64,000 nt of DNA from assembly GCA_050697555.1 (NCBI GenBank), contig JBOHAD010000006.1, forward strand, positions 1 to 64,000, in the 5' to 3' direction. This DNA comes from DASQWP01 sp050697555. GTDB taxonomy: Bacteria > Actinomycetota > Thermoleophilia > Gaiellales > Gaiellaceae. Position numbers and translations under genes: made by a program. Within the stretch, counting starts at the first letter, position 1. Each line of letters starts with the position of its first letter. Below are positions 33,447-42,500 of this stretch, piece after piece. Under the pieces are notes generated by a model. That model worked only from the letters and a program-made list of their open reading frames with translations. It was not told the DNA's origin and did not search any database.

Positions 33447-34028
33447 ATGGCAACGATCCTCGAACTCTCCAGATTTGCGAACGTCTCGGCGGAGAACGTG
33501 CTTCGCGTCGTCCACGGCGAGCCGGTCAGCGAGGACGTGGCACGGCGCGTCCAGGAGGCGATCGACGCGCTCGGCGCGCCTCCGTATCCACGCGCGACGG
33601 TCGAGGTGCTGCCGGCCGAGCAAGCGCCGCCGGCCGACTCCCGCCACGACGAGCTCCTCGAGCGATTCGCCGCCGCCGCGGCCGAGCTCGAGTCGACGCT
33701 CCCGCAGGGAGTGAGCAGCGTCGTCTACGAGGCGCTGCGAGTCGAAGTGCGCCCAGTCGCGCAGCACGTCGCCGAGATGGGTTCGCTCTTCGAGCACATG
33801 CTGCGCCGACTCGAGCGCGTCGGCATGGACGTCGACAGCGAGCGCCGCGAGCGCGTCGAGGACATCGCCCTCCTCACCGATCTCATCACGACGGGCTGGC
33901 GCGGCGTCGACCGCCGCCTCGCCCGCCTCGAGGGCATGATCGCGCGGCTCGAGGAGCGTCAGGGCGGGCGGCCCCGCGGCCGCGTCATCCACCTGGACGA
34001 TCATCAGAGCCGGTCGTCGTCCGACTAG
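33447..34028 (+). CDS. LacI-type HTH fused to a coiled-coil domain
   Basis: 193 residues. The first 42 residues (ATILELSRFANVSAENVLRVV, then SEDVARRVQEAIDALG) match the LacI-family DNA-binding helix-turn-helix with hinge helix, but no sugar-binding domain follows. Instead a linker and long heptad-like helices (about 65-180) end in a short acidic tail. Such a layout could be a DNA-bound scaffold or nucleoid-associated regulator. It directly follows the GGDEF-like gene. Its last 44 bp overlap the convergent membrane gene. Confidence 0.7.
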   Translation: MATILELSRFANVSAENVLRVVHGEPVSEDVARRVQEAIDALGAPPYPRATVEVLPAEQAPPADSRHDELLERFAAAAAELESTLPQGVSSVVYEALRVEVRPVAQHVAEMGSLFEHMLRRLERVGMDVDSERRERVEDIALLTDLITTGWRGVDRRLARLEGMIARLEERQGGRPRGRVIHLDDHQSRSSSD

Positions 34029-34602
34029 CGGGCGAGAGCGCGAGCGCGGTCACGAGCGCGGCGGCGATCGACCCCGAGAGCCCGAGCGCCATGTCGCCGA
34101 GCGTGTCCGTGTACGCCGTCTCGAGCTCGGGCGAGTTGCGGATGAACGTGACGTACTCGGCGAACTCCCACAGGATCGCAATCACCGCGCCGAAGCCGAC
34201 GCAGAGTGCCCCGATCGTGAGGCGCTCGAGCCGGAGCCTGAGGAGGAGCTGCCCGAACGCTGCCGTGAGCACCGCCCAGTTGACGAAGTGGGTGAAGAGG
34301 TCCCACCAGGCGACCTTGTCGTAGAGGTCGGCGACATTGCTCGCGACGTCGACGAGGAACGGCAGCACGAGGAGGATGTCCATCGCGTACGGGAACGCGA
34401 TGGGCTGCCGACGGCGCCGCTGGGCGATCCACCAGCCGAGCGGGACGATCAGGATCGCCCAGGGATAGACGAGCGCCCGGGCGGTGAACGCCTTCCCCTC
34501 GAGCTGAGGTAGGTCCGGGCGGACCACCGCGAGGAAGATGAGGCCGACGAGCGCCACCTTGAGGGCGATGTCGAGCCAGAGGAGAAGGCGAAGCCGTCCC
34601 AT
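33985..34602 (-). CDS. DUF2238-like membrane protein
   Basis: 205 residues with six predicted helices. The segment YDKVAWWDLFTHFVNWAVLT and the later WEFAEYVTF keep His/Asp/Glu positions resembling DUF2238/YjdJ-like membrane proteins. ATG 34602 is preferred; an upstream ATG would add residues overlapping the divergent lipoprotein gene. Function unknown. Confidence 0.68.
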   Translation of the reverse strand: MGRLRLLLWLDIALKVALVGLIFLAVVRPDLPQLEGKAFTARALVYPWAILIVPLGWWIAQRRRRQPIAFPYAMDILLVLPFLVDVASNVADLYDKVAWWDLFTHFVNWAVLTAAFGQLLLRLRLERLTIGALCVGFGAVIAILWEFAEYVTFIRNSPELETAYTDTLGDMALGLSGSIAAALVTALALSPASRTTTGSDDRPGG

Positions 34603-34628
34603 CGCGTCTCGGCTACAACTCTTGCGTA

Positions 34629-35447
34629 TTGGCCGCTCCCGTGAGAAGAGCATCGCTCGCCGCGCTCGCCGTCGTGATCGTCACCGGCTGCGGCTCCTCC
34701 GGCTCGGAAGAAGCGGCCGCGCTCCTCACCGACGCCGCCGAGAAGACACGAGAGGCGGGCAGCGCGCGCCTCTCGTTGACGACCCGGATCGAGCTCGAGG
34801 GCGGCGAGATCACGGTCTCCGGCGAGGGCGCGTACGACCGCGACGAGGCGATGAGCAGGCTCGACTACTCGCTCAGCGGCGGCGAGCAGACGCTCGGGTT
34901 CGAGCTCGTCCTCCTAGGGGACGTCATGTACCAGCGCTTCCCGCCCCTGATCGCCGAGCGGGACCTCCCGGCCGGCAAGCCGTGGGTCAGCTATCCGCTC
35001 GACGAGTTCGGGCTCACCTTCCCGTCGAACGTCCTCAGCCGGCTGGCGAGCGACCCGACGTCGCTCGTCTTCGGGGCGCAGGAGGACTCCCAGGTGAATC
35101 GGATCGGCACGGACGAGATTCGCGGGGTCGAGACGACCCGCTACCGCCTGATCCTCGACGTGCCGCGGCGGGACGAGCCCAGCCTCGACGACCAGACCCG
35201 TGAGAGGCTCCGGGAGCTGCGGGAGTCGGGCGTGGACGACATCGTCGTCGAGGTCTGGGTCGACGCGGAGCGGCTGATCCGCCGCGCCGACACCCGCTAC
35301 GAGAACGCGGCCTTCGAAGGCACGACGGCCGACATCCAGTCGAGCGTCGAGCTCTACGACTTCGGCGCGGAGATCTCGGTCGCGCCGCCGGCGGCGGACG
35401 AGGTGACGCCGCACGCGGAGCTCGTCGAGCGCGCCGGGCAGCCCTGA
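34629..35447 (+). CDS. LppX/LprG-like lipoprotein
   Basis: 272 residues. A lipoprotein signal (RRASLAALAVVIVTGC, Cys about 21) precedes repeated beta-strands and helices with TDAAEKTREAGSARLSL and GEGAYDRDEAMSRLDYSL, reminiscent of LppX/LprG/DUF6612-type lipid-carrier lipoproteins. TTG 34629 is used; GTG 34641 is equally possible. It is 26 bp from the divergent membrane gene and converges on the PAS/kinase cassette. Confidence 0.7.
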   Translation: MAAPVRRASLAALAVVIVTGCGSSGSEEAAALLTDAAEKTREAGSARLSLTTRIELEGGEITVSGEGAYDRDEAMSRLDYSLSGGEQTLGFELVLLGDVMYQRFPPLIAERDLPAGKPWVSYPLDEFGLTFPSNVLSRLASDPTSLVFGAQEDSQVNRIGTDEIRGVETTRYRLILDVPRRDEPSLDDQTRERLRELRESGVDDIVVEVWVDAERLIRRADTRYENAAFEGTTADIQSSVELYDFGAEISVAPPAADEVTPHAELVERAGQP

Positions 35448-35467
35448 GGCGGCGCCCGGCCGGAGGC

Positions 35468-36952
35468 CTACGTGGGACCCGGTGCCGCCTGCAGGTGCGC
35501 GGCGCCCTCGGGCGGGGTCTCGGCCGGGGCGAGCGGCAGATCGACGAAGAAGGTCGATCCGACGCCGTGGGACGACTCGACCCGGATGCGGCCGCCCATC
35601 AGGCGCACGAGCTCCCGGCAGACGTACAGGCCGAGGCCGGTCCCGCCGACGCCGCGCGTCAGGTTGGGATCCACCCGGTAGAACTTGTCGAAGATCCGCC
35701 GCTGTTCGTGCGCTGGAATGCCCAACCCCTCGTCCCGCACGGAGATCGACAGGCGGGCGTCGTGCGACTCGATCTTCACCTCGACCAGACCGCCCTCGGG
35801 CGAGTACTTGATCGCGTTCTCGACCAGGTTGCTGAGGACCTGCCGGAGCTTGTCCGGGTCTGTCGAGAGGGCCGGAAGAGCCTGAGGCCCGTGCAGCGAG
35901 ACCCTGACGCCGTCGCGCGCTTGCCCCTCCATCGCGGCCACGACGTCGCGTGCGAGCTCGGCGACGTCGACCTGCGCCTCGGCAAGCGTGAGCCGTCGGG
36001 AATCGAGGTGGCCGGCGAGGAGGATCTCGTTGACGACGCGAGCGAGGCGTTCGGACTCCTGCGAGATCACGGCGAGCAGGCCCTCGTGGTCGACCGGGCT
36101 CAGCCCTCGGCCTTTGTGTCGGAGCGTCTCGGCCGCGCCGTAGATGGCGGCGAGGGGCGTCCTCAGCTCGTGCGAGACGGTCGTGACGAACTCACCCTTC
36201 AGCTCGTCGATCAGCCGCTCGGACGTGAGGTCCCGGAACGCGTAGACCGTCCCGTCGGCGAACTCGACGCCCGAGATCGACAGCCACAGCTCGCGGCCGT
36301 GGATCTCGATGGGAACGGTCCTGGCGCCCGCAGGCCCCGCGCCCGGCGAGGTCGAGACGGGGATGATCGGAGCCAGCTGGTCCCAGCCCGGTAGCCCTTC
36401 CGCGACAGGGCGATCGAGCACCGCCTCGGCGGGGAGACCGGTGATCGCCTGCGCGGCGGCGTTCCAGAGCCGAATCACTCCTTCGCCGTCGACCAGGAAG
36501 ACGCCGTCGCCCACATGCTCGAGGACCCGCGCATGGCGCTCGAGCGCGAGATTCTGCTGCTCGATCTCGCGGTCGAGGCGGCGCCTCTCGATGGCGCGGG
36601 TGAGCGAGGCGACGAAGTAGTCGCGCTCGATCGGCTTCTGGACGAAGTCGTAGGCACCTCCACGCAGCGCCTGCACGGTCAACTCGCGCTCCCCGTGCCC
36701 AGTGATGAGCAGCGCCGGCGTGGAAGGTCGCAGCTTCCGGATCTCGCCCAGGAGGGCGAGTCCGTCCATCCCGGGCATCTTGATGTCCGTGACGATGGCG
36801 TCGTAGTCGATGTCCCGGATCTTCTCGAGGGCGGCCGGCGCCGAGTCGCAGGTCTCGACCCGGAGACCCTCCATGCGCAGGCGGAGTGCGCCGGGAAGCG
36901 CCTCCAGCAGCGCCGGGTCGTCGTCCACGATGAGGACGAGCGCGTCGGTCAC
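35468..36952 (-). CDS. Receiver-PAS-histidine kinase hybrid
   Basis: 494 residues: a receiver domain (acid pocket VDDD near 9-12, phosphoacceptor Asp56 in VTDIKMPGMDG, Lys106 in FVQKP), a PAS domain (about 140-240), a HisKA helix with phosphoacceptor His261 in SHELRTPLA, and an HATPase domain (NLVENAIKYSPEGG, DEGLGIP, GGTGLGL). It is the last gene of the three-gene cassette; GTG 36952 overlaps the preceding kinase stop. The receiver at the N-terminus can accept phosphate from the upstream kinase and then control this kinase. No DNA-binding output domain is present. Confidence 0.93.
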   Translation of the reverse strand: MTDALVLIVDDDPALLEALPGALRLRMEGLRVETCDSAPAALEKIRDIDYDAIVTDIKMPGMDGLALLGEIRKLRPSTPALLITGHGERELTVQALRGGAYDFVQKPIERDYFVASLTRAIERRRLDREIEQQNLALERHARVLEHVGDGVFLVDGEGVIRLWNAAAQAITGLPAEAVLDRPVAEGLPGWDQLAPIIPVSTSPGAGPAGARTVPIEIHGRELWLSISGVEFADGTVYAFRDLTSERLIDELKGEFVTTVSHELRTPLAAIYGAAETLRHKGRGLSPVDHEGLLAVISQESERLARVVNEILLAGHLDSRRLTLAEAQVDVAELARDVVAAMEGQARDGVRVSLHGPQALPALSTDPDKLRQVLSNLVENAIKYSPEGGLVEVKIESHDARLSISVRDEGLGIPAHEQRRIFDKFYRVDPNLTRGVGGTGLGLYVCRELVRLMGGRIRVESSHGVGSTFFVDLPLAPAETPPEGAAHLQAAPGPT

Positions 36953-38112
36953 GGCGTCGAGTCCCCGGCCCGCACGTCGCTCGCCAGCGGCAGCTCGATC
37001 AGGAAGCGGGCTCCCTCGCCGGGCTGACTCTCGACGGCGATCGTCCCGCCGTGCTCCTTGATGATCGCGTACGTGATCGAGAGCCCGAGCCCCGTCCCGG
37101 CGCCGACCTCCTTCGTCGTGAAGAACGGGTCGAAGATACGCTGCTCCAGCTCCGCGGGAACGCCCGGACCCGTGTCCGCGAACGACACGGAGACGAGCGG
37201 CGCGCGGACGGCCGAAGCAACATGGATGGACTTCAGAGGCGCGTCCGCGAGTGCGTCGCGCGCGTTCGCGAGCAGGTTGACGAATACCTGCTCGAGCTGG
37301 ATCGCGTTGCCGTGCACCACGGCGGCCCTAGGCGCAAGGTCGAGGTCGACGGCGATCTGCCTCAGGCGCAGCTGCTCGTGCATGAGCGAGAGCGAGCGCT
37401 CGATGACCTCGTTGAGCGCGACCGGCTCCAGGCTCACAGGTGCGGCGCGCCCGAACGTCCGCAGGTGCGAGATGATCTCCGTGGCCTTGCGCACCTGCTC
37501 GAGCGCGCCTTCCAGGTCGCCCAGCATGCTCGCCTTGTCTTCGGCGAGGCCGAGCTCGATCTGGTCGATGACGTTGCCGACGAAGAGCCCGATGTTGTTG
37601 AGCGGGTTGTTCAGCTCGTGGGCGATTCCGGTCGTCAGCTCACCCAGCGTCGCCAGCTTCCCCGCCTGGACGAGCTGCTCCTGCTTGTCGCGGAGCTCCT
37701 GCTCGCGGCGCTCGATCTCCGTCGTCGTCTTGTGCAGGTCGTCCATGATGTGGATCATCGCCTTGCGGCTCGCCTCGAGCCGCAGGTTGGACTTGTGCGA
37801 GTCCTGGAGGATGTGGAGCAGGGCACGGCGGGAACCGTCGAGCCGCTCCGTCTGGCGCGCGAGCCGGCTGCGGTCCTGCTCGTAGTCGCCGAGAATGTGG
37901 AGCATCGCCTTCCGCTGGTCGCCGAGCCGTTTGTTGGACTCGTTCAGGTCGCCCATGATGTGGAAGAGCGCCCGGCGGCGCTCCTCGTCCCGGCGGACGC
38001 GCGTCTCGAGTTGCCGCACCCGCTCGCGCAGCCGGGCGAGCTCGTCCGGCCGGCCGTTCTCGCGACCGGCCGGTGGCGCCGGTTCGGCGACGTCGTCGGG
38101 CTCGGCGGCCAT
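36949..38112 (-). CDS. Soluble histidine kinase with periodic coiled-coil repeats
   Basis: 387 residues, no membrane helix. The N-terminal 145 residues form a coiled coil holding four copies of a motif R[RK]A[LM]xHI[LM]xD. HisKA has His165 in GIAHELNNP; HATPase motifs are NLLANARDAL, DTGPGVP and GAGTGLGL. The repeat region replaces a normal sensor and probably transmits signal from the PAS protein encoded just upstream (1-bp overlap TAATG). Downstream is the receiver-kinase hybrid (4-bp overlap). Confidence 0.93.
   Translation of the reverse strand: MAAEPDDVAEPAPPAGRENGRPDELARLRERVRQLETRVRRDEERRRALFHIMGDLNESNKRLGDQRKAMLHILGDYEQDRSRLARQTERLDGSRRALLHILQDSHKSNLRLEASRKAMIHIMDDLHKTTTEIERREQELRDKQEQLVQAGKLATLGELTTGIAHELNNPLNNIGLFVGNVIDQIELGLAEDKASMLGDLEGALEQVRKATEIISHLRTFGRAAPVSLEPVALNEVIERSLSLMHEQLRLRQIAVDLDLAPRAAVVHGNAIQLEQVFVNLLANARDALADAPLKSIHVASAVRAPLVSVSFADTGPGVPAELEQRIFDPFFTTKEVGAGTGLGLSITYAIIKEHGGTIAVESQPGEGARFLIELPLASDVRAGDSTP
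37738..37977 (-). repeat. Four HI[LM]xD helical repeats in the kinase
   Basis: Protein copies at residues 46-55 (RRALFHIMGD), 67-76 (RKAMLHILGD), 95-104 (RRALLHILQD) and 116-125 (RKAMIHIMDD). Spacings are 21, 28 and 21 residues, all multiples of seven, as in a continuous heptad coiled coil with periodic His-Ile/Asp sites. Confidence 0.85.
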
Positions 38113-39440
38113 TACCCCGTGCTGCCCCGGAGCTTCCCGACCTCTCTCTGGAGATCCTCGAGCTCCTTTTCGAGCGAGATCATCTTCAACTCCCGGCCGA
38201 CGACGACCTCCTCGAACTTCTCGAGGTCGAGAATCTTCTCCTGAAGCTCCGCCTTCGACTCCTGCAGGTCGCGGAGCACCTGTTCGTATGCCCGCATGTC
38301 GCGCAGGATTCCGATCGCGCCGATCACTTTGCCGTCGGCGTCGCGCAGGGCCGAGGCATTGAGAGTGGTGGGAATGATCTCGCCGGAGGCGCTGCGCGGG
38401 TTCAGCACCGCGTTGCGCGTGACACCGCGCTCGACCACCACGCGCAAGGCCGCGGTGAACTCGCGCGTCTCCTCGGGGCTGATGAAGCGGGAAAGGGACT
38501 GCTCGACGACCTCGTCCTGCCGAAAGCCGAGCAGCTCCGAGACCGCCTCGTTCGCCTGGAGGATCTTGCCCTCCAGATCGGAGACGAACACCGGGTCGGG
38601 CGCATCCTCGATCAGGCGCTCCGCGTAGGCGCGCGCCTTGTCCAGCTCGCGCATGTCGCGGAGCACGCCGATTGCGCCGATCGCCTTGCCGTCGGCGTCG
38701 CGCAGAGCTGACGCGTTGAGGCTCGTCGGAATCACCTCGCCCGAGGCGGTGCGCGGGTGGAGCACAGCGTTGCGCGTGACGCCGCGCTCGACCACCTCGT
38801 CGAGGGCAGCCATGAACTCGCGCGTCTCCTCGGGGCTGATGAAGCGGGAAAGCGACTGCTCGAGCACCTCGTCCTGGCGGAAGCCGAGCAGCTCCGAGAC
38901 GGCGTCATTCGCCTGGAGGATCTTGCCCTCCAGGTCGGAGACGAACACCGGGTCGGGCGCGTTCTTGATCAGGCTCTCCGCGTAGGCGCGCGCCTTGTCG
39001 AGCTCGCGCATGTCGCGCAGGATCCCGATCGCGCCGATCACCCTGCCGTCCGCGTCACGCAGCGCGGAAGCGTTCAGGCTGGTGGGGATCACCTCGCCCG
39101 AAGCCGAGCGCGGATTGAGGACGGCGTTCCTGGAGACGCCGTGCTCGACCACCTCGCGGAGCGCAGCGGTGAACTCGCGCGTCTCCTCGACGCTGATGAA
39201 GCGAGAAAGCGACTGCTCGAGCACCTCGTCCTGGCGGAAACCGAGCAGCTCCGAGACGGCGTCATTCGCCTGGAGAATCTTGCCCTCCAGATCGGAGACG
39301 AACACCGGGTCGGGCGCATTGGCGATGATGATGTCCGCGATCAGGGCGCCGTCGGTCCCGGCGGCGCCCGTCGTGCCGGCACCGTCCCTCCCGCCCGTCT
39401 GGGCTGCGGCGGGCGCCTTGCGCTTCAGCGACCTGGCCAT
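38112..39440 (-). CDS. Triple-PAS sensor protein
   Basis: 442 residues: a low-complexity head, three PAS domains in tandem, and a C-terminal coiled coil (about 395-440). Each PAS begins APDPVFVSDLEGKILQAN and ends GAIG[IV]LRDMR; they differ at few positions. There is no enzymatic domain, so output must pass to the kinase encoded next. ATG 39440 has GGGAGG upstream. First gene of the cassette. Confidence 0.93.
   Translation of the reverse strand: MARSLKRKAPAAAQTGGRDGAGTTGAAGTDGALIADIIIANAPDPVFVSDLEGKILQANDAVSELLGFRQDEVLEQSLSRFISVEETREFTAALREVVEHGVSRNAVLNPRSASGEVIPTSLNASALRDADGRVIGAIGILRDMRELDKARAYAESLIKNAPDPVFVSDLEGKILQANDAVSELLGFRQDEVLEQSLSRFISPEETREFMAALDEVVERGVTRNAVLHPRTASGEVIPTSLNASALRDADGKAIGAIGVLRDMRELDKARAYAERLIEDAPDPVFVSDLEGKILQANEAVSELLGFRQDEVVEQSLSRFISPEETREFTAALRVVVERGVTRNAVLNPRSASGEIIPTTLNASALRDADGKVIGAIGILRDMRAYEQVLRDLQESKAELQEKILDLEKFEEVVVGRELKMISLEKELEDLQREVGKLRGSTG
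38250..39320 (-). repeat. Three tandem 357-bp PAS repeats
   Basis: Repeat boundaries by protein register: 38964-39320, 38607-38963 and 38250-38606, each exactly 119 codons. The DNA is also highly similar between copies, pointing to recent duplication or gene conversion. Confidence 0.88.
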
Positions 39441-39589
39441 CTCGTGATCCTCCCTCGGTGGAAAAGGCGGAGGGCGGGCTACGCCTCCTCCGCCTCACAT
39501 TGTCGGGGCTCGGCAGAGGCGGCGCAAGCGCTCCTCAGAACCCGCGCGGGATGCTCGCGGCGCGCTGCCCCGCCTGGGAGAATCGCGGG

Positions 39590-42500
39590 ATGCTCCAGCG
39601 GGTTCTCTCCCCTGTACTCGTCGGGCGGCAGGAGGAGCTGTCTCGACTCGAGGACGCGCTCCTCTCGGCGAATCGGGGCGACGGTCGTTTCGTCCTGCTC
39701 GCCGGCGAGGCGGGGATCGGCAAGACCCGCCTCGCCACCGAGCTCACACGGCGGGCGCGCAAGCTGGGCTGCGGCGTGCTGTGGGGGAGCTGCTCGGAGG
39801 CGGAGCTCTCGCTTCCCTACCTGCCCTTCGTCGAGGCGATAGGGAATCACCTGAGCGAGCACGATCCGGCCGTGCTGCGGGCCGACCTCGGTCAGACGGC
39901 CGCGGAGCTGGCCCAGCTGTTTCCGCAGCTCGCCGAGGGCCCCCAGCCCGCACCGACGGGGGATCCCGCGCAGGCGAAGCTGCGCCTCTTCGAGTCCGTA
40001 GTCACCCTCCTCGAGCTGTGGGCTCGCGAGCGTGCTCTGCTCCTCGTTCTCGACGACGTCCACTGGGCCGACAGCTCGACGCGTGAGCTGCTCGACTACA
40101 TGGCCCGGCGGCTTCTGCGAAGTCGGGTGATGCTTCTCGCCACCCACAGAAACGACGAGCTCGACCGGCGCCATCCCCTGACACGGACGGTTCAGGTCTG
40201 GCGGCGAGCAGGACTCGCGGAGACGGTCGCGGTCGAGGCCATGTCGCCTGCGCACGTCGCGGAGATGATCGCGGCCATCCTGGACGCGGAGGAGGTGAGC
40301 GGGGAGCTCGCCGCCCTCGTGCACGCTCGGGCTGATGGGAACCCGTTCGTGCTCGAGGAGATGCTGAGGGAGGCGCTCGACCGGGGCGAGGTGTTCCGAG
40401 CCGACACAGGCTGGCAGCGGCGCCCACTCGACGCCATGCTGCTGCCGGAGACGGTGCGCGAGGCGGTGCTCCTCCGCCTGGGACGGCTCGACGCAGATCA
40501 CGTCGAAGTGCTGCGGGCCGCCGCCGTCCTCGGCCGTTCCTTCGACTACGGATTGCTCGTCGAGGTGGCGGAGGCCGGTGAGGAGGCCGCGCTCGCCGCC
40601 CTCGAGTCGGCCGTCGCGCAGCAGCTCCTCGAAGAGGACGCGGAGGCGACCGATCGCTACACCTGGCGTCACGCGCTCACCCAGGAGGCGATCGAGAGCG
40701 ACACGGTCGTGCCGAAGCGACAGCGCATCCACTCCCGAGCAGCCGATGCGCTCCGCGCAGCGGACGGGAGCGCGATGGCGGTCGCGCGCCATCTCCTGGG
40801 AGCCGGCCGGGCGGGGGAAGCCGTCGATGCGTGTCTGCGGGCCGCGGAGGAAGCCGAGCGTGCAGTCGCGTTCAAGGAGGCGGCCGACTTGCTCGAGCGC
40901 GTCCTCCCACACGTTTCCGATCCCGCGGAGCGAGCGCTCTTGCTCTCTCGGATGGGCCGCCTCCGCTGGCTGAACGGCGAGCCGGCGGCCGCCGAGCAGC
41001 TCCTCGTGGAGAGCGTCAGGCAGCTCGACGAGCTCGGGCTTGCGCTCGAGGCGGCACGGGCCCGAGTCCACCTCGGCCGCTCTCGGTGGGAGCTGGACCG
41101 GCCCGACGCGGCTCTGCAGGACCTGGAGCAAGCCCGAGAAGCGCTGGAGAACGCCGGCCCATCCCCCGACCTCGCGCTCGCATACCTGCGGATCGCGGGC
41201 CTCCACGCGTTTCAGCTCGACTACGAGAGCTGCCGAATGGCGGCCGAGCGCGCCGCCGAGATCGCCGAGCAGGCCTCGGCCGACTTCGAGCGTGTCTGGG
41301 CTCTCTCCGTCGTCGCGCTGGGACACTTCGGCACCGCCCGCGAGTTCATCCTGCTCGACCGCTGCTATGAGGAGGCTCTCGCCAAGGGCTACGCGATCAT
41401 CGCCGGGAACGTCCTCCACAACGAGATCTGGGATCGCGTGCACTGCCTCGCCGGCGGGCTGGAAGGAGCCCTGGAGAAGGTCGAGCACATGCGCCTCGAC
41501 CCCTGGGTCTCGAGTGGTGGGGAGATCGCGAGCAGCTGGGCACGGCTCGCGCTCGGCGCACCACGGGACGCGCTCGAGCAGGCGAGCAAGGCGACCGCGC
41601 GACACGAGAGCCTCGGGAACCCTAAGTTCGTGTGGCGCGCCCGTCTGGCGGCCGCCGAGGCGCTCCTCGAGCTCGGACGTACGACGGAGGCGGAAGCGGC
41701 GTTGCCGCCCCCTTCGCCGGGGAACGAGCTCCAGGACGTCGTCTACGACACACCCGCTCGCGTGGGGATCGCGCTCACCCTCGGGCGAGCCGAGGAGGCG
41801 GTGGAGCTGGGGCGCAGAGCCGCCGCCGACGACGCCCTTCTGATCTTCCGGGAGACGGTGGCCGTCGCGGTCGAGGCACTCCTCGCGGGCGGGTGGCTGG
41901 ACGAGGCGGAGGCCCTCCTGAGCCGCGCTGAGCGGATGCCCGGCGACGTGGGCGCCTCAGGGCTCGAGCTCACCCGAGGTCGGATCCTGCTCGCCTCGGA
42001 CAAGGCGGCCGAGGCCCGCCCGTTCCTGGAACGAGCGAGACGCGAGTTCGAGGACTTGGGGCTGCGCCTCTGGTCCTGGCGGACCCAGGCCCTCGCGGCT
42101 GAGGCTGCCGCTCGGACGGGAGACGATGAGGAGGCGCGCTCGCTGCTGATGTCATGCATTCGGGACGCTCACCGGGCTGGTGCCGCTCGGGTTCGGGACG
42201 ATGCCCAGGCCGTTGCCGCGCGCCTGGGTCTCGACGTTCCGTCGTTCGACGAGGAACCCGGCGAGCAGGTCGCCGAGCCGGACGTTCTTCGTGCCGGCGA
42301 GCGCCTCGTGACCTCCATGTTCTCGGACGTCCGCGGGTACACCCCGCTCGCGTCGGCGAGCGCGCCCGAGGACCTCGCGGACCGCATCACGACCCTTCAC
42401 CGATGGGCTGCCGCAGAGGTGGGGCGACGGCACGGGATCGTGGACAAGTTCGCGGGCGACGCGGTGATGGCGACCTTCAACGCGACCGGCGCGCGCGTCG

